This document shows positions 60,118 to 64,000 of a DNA stretch of 64,000 bases, piece after piece. The first letter of the stretch is position 1. Each line of letters begins with the position of its first letter. Below the pieces are notes generated by a model. It had not been told where the DNA came from. It did not search any database and saw nothing but the letters and a program-made list of their open reading frames with translations. This DNA is from Sphingobacterium sp. UGAL515B_05 (lineage in GTDB: Bacteria; Bacteroidota; Bacteroidia; Sphingobacteriales; Sphingobacteriaceae): positions 4,960,001-5,024,000 of the forward strand of contig NZ_CP109907.1 of assembly GCF_033097525.1 (NCBI RefSeq), written 5' to 3'. Position numbers and translations under genes: made by a program.

Positions 60118-61989
60118 ATGAAAAAATTAAATAAACTTTCCTATATAGCCTTTGGACTGTTAGTGGCCGGTACATTTACAGCGTGTAAAGATGTTTTGGA
60201 TACACAGCCTTATGATAAAATCGGCGAAGATGTCATCTGGAACAGTCGGGCAAATGCCGAAACCTTTATCTATAGTACCTATGGAATCATGAACAGTTTT
60301 GCAGGTGGACCTGCTACGGACGCATGGACCATGAACCTGATCAGTATGGACGGAACTTACAATGGCGCAAACGCCGTTTTCACGGAACGCCTTGACCGTA
60401 CTTCAGATATGGGATTCAACAACTGGGCCGAAATAAGACGATGCAATGTCATTATCGCTAAAGTAACAAGCTCTGCCGGAATAACAGAAGCCGATAAAAA
60501 GGAACTAATTGCGGAAGCCAAGTTCCTGCGTGGCATGTCTTACTACAACATTGCGCGAAGAGTTGGTCGTATTGTTTGGATTGATAAGGTACTGACGCCC
60601 GACGATGAACTTCTCCTGCCAAGTACAGCTACGCCAAGTGAATCTTACCAATATATCATTAAAGATCTTGAAGAAGCCGTGGCGGATCTGCCTACCGAAA
60701 AAGTAGGTGGCAGAACCAATAAATATGTGGCAGCCGCCATGTTAACCGAAGTTTGCTTGCAGGCACTGGCCTACGAAAACTATCCTAATCCGATTACGGT
60801 AAACCCATCCAATCCACTATTGAAAAAAGTGCTTGAATACGGTGAACTGGTGCAGTCCGGAGGCTATCAGCTGGAAGCTGATTATGGAGGTATATTTAAC
60901 GAAGCAAAACCCTATTCGAAAGAAACCATCTATGGAATTTACCGAAAAGCAATCAATACTTCCTGTGAAGGTACACCGATGCAGGTGATGATTCCAAACC
61001 TGAACAACGATAATATAAAACAGTCTGGGGGTAGTCCACTGTTGAAATCGCCGATCAAGATATTTGAAGCCTGGGGCGACCATGGGCCTTCTCAGGATCT
61101 GGCCGATGATTATCTTGTCATTGATGCGGAAAACCCACAGGCTGCAGTACGCTGGGACAAAGCCTCACAGTTTAAAAAAGCAGTTGATGAACAGGCAACG
61201 ATCGCTACAACCATTATCCCGAAAGCAAATGGAGAGAAAGAACTCAATCGGGGCACAATAAAGGCGGGTAGTAATGCCACAATCTGGAGTTTGACCAACC
61301 AAAATCGCGATGCACGCTGGAATGCAAGTGTATTAAGTGATTCTTCGGCAGTTTTCTATGGCGAAACACTCACCACGGATGTAAAGGGGAATTCCGGTCG
61401 CTGGCTCAAGTTGAACGGCTTTGCCTATTTTACGTCTTTAACCAATATGTATTGGCGCAAAAGTGTTTACAATAATGTGAACCCGCGCATTTATGTCGGT
61501 GTTCCAACCGACTATCACTATGTGATTGCCAGACTGGGAAGAGTATATCTCAATATGGCTGAAGCTTATCTTTTGCAAAAAAACCTGCCAAAGGCCTTGG
61601 AAATGATGAACAAAACCCGGGTGGTGCATGGTCAGCTACCACCAAGTCAAGCAGCCGATTTTGCGGCAGCATGGACCGATTATAAACGCGAACGGAGAGT
61701 TGACCTGGTACTCGAGAATGATTATTACTGGAGTTTGCTGCGCTGGGGCAGGTATGGCGGTGAAGCCAATCATGGAAACGCATCGGGCGGAATTATCCCC
61801 GAGTTGACAACGCTACCTAAAGTAATGGATATCAGTAAAGACAGAAAACACTTTTCGGTTGTACAAGGTGCCTTTTTCTCATCCAACGACATCAGGGAAT
61901 TTGACGCGAAACGGAGATATCTATTTCCGATTGCACAAAGTTATCTTGACCGAAATAGCAAATTTGGCCCGCAAAATCCAGGATGGTAA
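60118..61989 (+). CDS. SusD/RagB-family surface lipoprotein
   Basis: 623 residues from the ATG at 60118. Lipoprotein signal (IAFGLLVAGTFTAC), SusD opening DVLDTQPYDKIGEDVIWNSR, core (AEAKFLRGMSYYNIARRVGR, LGRVYLNMAEAYLL) and ending (KRYLFPIAQSYLDRN, then GPQNPGW). Longer than the average SusD. It begins 13 bases after the SusC stop. Confidence 0.94.
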   Translation: MKKLNKLSYIAFGLLVAGTFTACKDVLDTQPYDKIGEDVIWNSRANAETFIYSTYGIMNSFAGGPATDAWTMNLISMDGTYNGANAVFTERLDRTSDMGFNNWAEIRRCNVIIAKVTSSAGITEADKKELIAEAKFLRGMSYYNIARRVGRIVWIDKVLTPDDELLLPSTATPSESYQYIIKDLEEAVADLPTEKVGGRTNKYVAAAMLTEVCLQALAYENYPNPITVNPSNPLLKKVLEYGELVQSGGYQLEADYGGIFNEAKPYSKETIYGIYRKAINTSCEGTPMQVMIPNLNNDNIKQSGGSPLLKSPIKIFEAWGDHGPSQDLADDYLVIDAENPQAAVRWDKASQFKKAVDEQATIATTIIPKANGEKELNRGTIKAGSNATIWSLTNQNRDARWNASVLSDSSAVFYGETLTTDVKGNSGRWLKLNGFAYFTSLTNMYWRKSVYNNVNPRIYVGVPTDYHYVIARLGRVYLNMAEAYLLQKNLPKALEMMNKTRVVHGQLPPSQAADFAAAWTDYKRERRVDLVLENDYYWSLLRWGRYGGEANHGNASGGIIPELTTLPKVMDISKDRKHFSVVQGAFFSSNDIREFDAKRRYLFPIAQSYLDRNSKFGPQNPGW

Positions 61990-61997
61990 TTAAGATT

Positions 61998-62480
61998 ATG
62001 AAACGATTTAAAATGAAAAGAATACTACTTATTGCATTGCTGCCACTGTTTGTGGTATTGATGAACAGCTGTTTGAAGAAAGGTCTTCCAGAATATGAAA
62101 ACTGGGATCTCAATAACATTGATAATGTATATGTGGAGTATCGATACGAAGGTGGGAAAATGATGAATGGCCAACCAGTCGTCGAATACAAAAGGCTGGA
62201 TGTGGAGAAAAAAATCAATACTTCCAACAACAGCATTGAATTGAACATTCAGGTACCGGCCGCTTCAGGCTCTTTCACCGAAGAAATTCGCAAGAAGGTA
62301 AACCAGAATTACCTGTGGGTTTATACGGATATTTCTACGGCGGCCAAAATTTCTCCTATCGGGGATACGCCAAAACTGGGGGATCCGGCAGACCTCAATA
62401 AGGAACTTCATTACCAGGTAACCGCTGCCAATGGCGGTAAGAAAGATTGGGTCATTAAGGTCGTAACCTTTAAAAATTAA
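61998..62480 (+). CDS. Surface lipoprotein, DUF5018-like
   Basis: 160 residues. Lipoprotein signal (LLIALLPLFVVLMNSC) and an Ig-like beta domain (YRYEGGKMMNGQPVVEYKRL, LHYQVTAANGGKKDWVIKVV). The ending resembles DUF5018, found in glycan-binding SusE/F-like positions of polysaccharide-utilisation loci. An ATG at 62013 is an alternative start. It follows SusD by eight bases. Confidence 0.75.
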   Translation: MKRFKMKRILLIALLPLFVVLMNSCLKKGLPEYENWDLNNIDNVYVEYRYEGGKMMNGQPVVEYKRLDVEKKINTSNNSIELNIQVPAASGSFTEEIRKKVNQNYLWVYTDISTAAKISPIGDTPKLGDPADLNKELHYQVTAANGGKKDWVIKVVTFKN

Positions 62481-62494
62481 AACTTTATAAAATT

Positions 62495-62537
62495 ATTGGA
62501 TTATGCCTGTATCATTTTTTAAGAGGCATAATCCAAT
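62495..62537. promoter_or_regulatory. Intra-operon 14-bp hairpin
   Basis: ATTGGATTATGCCT and AGGCATAATCCAAT form a perfect 14-base stem with a 15-base, T-rich loop, 15 bases after the DUF5018-like stop and 95 bases before the GH109 gene. There is no T run after it, so it may be an RNA-processing or stability element that lowers expression of the downstream enzyme rather than a terminator. Confidence 0.55.
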
Positions 62538-62631
62538 CTTTCCAAGAACCGAACATGGCATTTGGGCCCGAACCTGTCGTATGGCTGGCAATCTGCTGAC
62601 GCGGTAAAATTTTCATGTGTATAATTATAAG

Positions 62632-64000
62632 ATGACCGAAATGAATCCAAAAAGAAGAAGTTTTTTGAAGCTGGCCGGGCTTTCAAGTTTGAGTGTGTTG
62701 TCCAGTGGAATATTTGCAAAGTCCCCACAGGTATCAGCGCACGAAGCTGTAGATCGTTTTGAGGCCCCAAAACAAAAGTTTAATATGTGTGGCTATGCCG
62801 CTCCACGAATGGACAAGGTGCGCATCGGGTTTATCGGTGTCGGCAATAGAGGCGCTTCGGCGGTATACCGAATTGCGCACATTGATGGCGTGGAAGTTAA
62901 AGCAATCAGCGATATCCGTCGGGGGGTCGCCGAACGCGCGGCGAAATATGTCAAAGGGGAAGCCCCCATCATTTATGCCGATCAGGAAGAGGAATGGAAG
63001 AAATTATGTGACCGGCCCGATATCGATTTGGTCTATATCTGCACGCCCTGGCATTTACATACGCCCATGGCGCTCTATGCCATGAAGGCCGGAAAGCATG
63101 TCGCGGTCGAAGTACCCATTGCAACGACAGTCGAAGAATGCTGGCAGCTGGTCGAAACCTCCGAGGCAACAAAGAAACACTGTATGATGCTGGAAAACTG
63201 TTGTTATGATTTTTTTGAGCTCATGACACTGAATATGGCAAGACAGGGATTATTTGGCGAAATTCTGCACGGGGAAGGGGCTTACCTCCATAATTTGCTG
63301 CAGGAAAATTTTGCCAAAGACAGTTATTACGACATGTGGCGCCTAAAAGAAAATTTTCGCAATGGAAATTTGTATCCCACACATGGTCTGGGGCCGATCT
63401 GTCAGTTGATGGACATCAATCGCGGGGATAAGATGAGCTATTTGACCTCAATGTCATCGAATGATTTTAGTATGCATGCCAAAGCCCTCGAGCTGGCTGC
63501 GAAAGATCCTTTTTATGAACCGTATGCCCATAAAAGCTTCCGTGGAAATATGAATACAACGACAATCCGTACCCAGAAAGGCAGGACCATCATGTTGCAG
63601 CACGATGTATCTAGTCCAAGGCCCTATTCACGCATACACCTGGTCAGTGGCACCAAGGGAATGGCCCAAAAATGGCCCGAACCTGAACGGATTGCCTTTG
63701 GTCATGACTGGATTTCCGCCGAAGAGATGAAAAAGCTCGAACAGCAATACACGCCCGAGATTGTGCTCAAAGTGGGCGAGATGGCGAAAAAGGTAGGCGG
63801 CCACGGTGGAATGGACTTTATGATGGACTGGCGGCTGATTGATTGCCTTCGCAACGGGCTGCCACTGGATCAAGACGTCTACGATGCTGCCCTGTGGAGT
63901 GTGATCGCCCCCTTAAGTGAGCGCTCCGTTAAGAAGAGATCGGATAGTGTGGATATTCCTGATTTTACAAGAGGAGCCTGGGCCAGCAATCCGAAAATGG
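62632..64000 (+). CDS. GH109-type Gfo/Idh/MocA family glycosidase (incomplete at window end)
   Basis: The frame is open to base 64000 (456 codons seen). A Tat signal (NPKRRSFLKLAGLSSLSVLS) precedes a Rossmann domain (VRIGFIGVGNRGASAVYRIA) and the dinucleotide-oxidoreductase segment (YICTPWHLHTPMALYAMKAG then KHVAVEVP). YPTHGLGPICQLM contains the active-site histidine context of GH109 enzymes, NAD-dependent alpha-N-acetylgalactosaminidases. The start is the ATG at 62632 or 62641. As the enzyme of the FecI/FecR-SusCD locus it would release GalNAc or a related sugar from a host or mucin-like glycan. Substrate is inferred. Confidence 0.86.
   Translation, partial: MTEMNPKRRSFLKLAGLSSLSVLSSGIFAKSPQVSAHEAVDRFEAPKQKFNMCGYAAPRMDKVRIGFIGVGNRGASAVYRIAHIDGVEVKAISDIRRGVAERAAKYVKGEAPIIYADQEEEWKKLCDRPDIDLVYICTPWHLHTPMALYAMKAGKHVAVEVPIATTVEECWQLVETSEATKKHCMMLENCCYDFFELMTLNMARQGLFGEILHGEGAYLHNLLQENFAKDSYYDMWRLKENFRNGNLYPTHGLGPICQLMDINRGDKMSYLTSMSSNDFSMHAKALELAAKDPFYEPYAHKSFRGNMNTTTIRTQKGRTIMLQHDVSSPRPYSRIHLVSGTKGMAQKWPEPERIAFGHDWISAEEMKKLEQQYTPEIVLKVGEMAKKVGGHGGMDFMMDWRLIDCLRNGLPLDQDVYDAALWSVIAPLSERSVKKRSDSVDIPDFTRGAWASNPKM

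Overview
The window comes from a member of the Bacteroidota, most likely Sphingobacteriaceae and plausibly Sphingobacterium. The evidence is two SusC/SusD pairs, a FecI-type sigma factor with a FecR anti-sigma factor carrying a DUF4974-like tail, families largely confined to this phylum (DUF6266, DUF6520, DUF5675, DUF3784), weak Shine-Dalgarno sites and at least one perfect Bacteroidetes -7 box (TATATTTG, 19677-19684). The genus is an inference; there is no rRNA or ribosomal protein gene to test it.

Layout. 0-5.4 kb: end of a DUF421 membrane protein, then an osmotic-stress locus in which a divergent MscS channel faces gpsA and a fused phosphatase/GT20 glucosylglycerol-phosphate synthase one base apart. 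5.6-19.2 kb: stress and detoxification genes (YhdH-type quinone oxidoreductase, SDR, nitronate monooxygenase, YceI, RidA, serine hydrolase) interleaved with local regulators (three AraC counting 25.7 kb, two HxlR, two Crp/Fnr) and much gene debris. 19.2-31.5 kb: accessory region with an Rpn-type nuclease, a transglutaminase-like lipoprotein, a DUF3784-like membrane protein beside a truncated SdpC-like toxin, an exported-protein operon under a membrane-bound AraC regulator, and a glycine-zipper lipoprotein overlapping a tiny membrane protein.

31.8-39.5 kb is an AT-rich, defence-like island with two convergent operons. The forward one encodes an ABC-type ATPase, a HEPN protein with an RNLCSH motif, and a protein with two C-terminal membrane helices. 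The reverse one encodes an XRE regulator behind a perfect 20-bp palindrome, a TIR-like effector, a DUF5343 protein and a Swt1-like HEPN protein (RGPIAH motif). This is the best candidate for an undescribed system in the window.

40.4-49.1 kb: a small protein, a redoxin, a SusC/SusD pair, and a convergent group of DUF6520, MauE/DoxX-like and AraC genes. 49.2-53.9 kb: GC-richer block with a LytTR-like membrane regulator, an HTH protein, two DUF6266 proteins, DUF5675 and two small proteins, one holin-like. 54.2-64 kb: a PKD lipoprotein and a FecI/FecR-controlled polysaccharide-utilisation locus with SusC (STN domain), SusD, a surface lipoprotein and a Tat-exported GH109-type enzyme cut by the window end.

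A recurring theme is 'relic plus intact copy': degraded, often internally deleted fragments at 6.5, 13.3 and 14.5 kb each have an intact paralogue elsewhere in the window.
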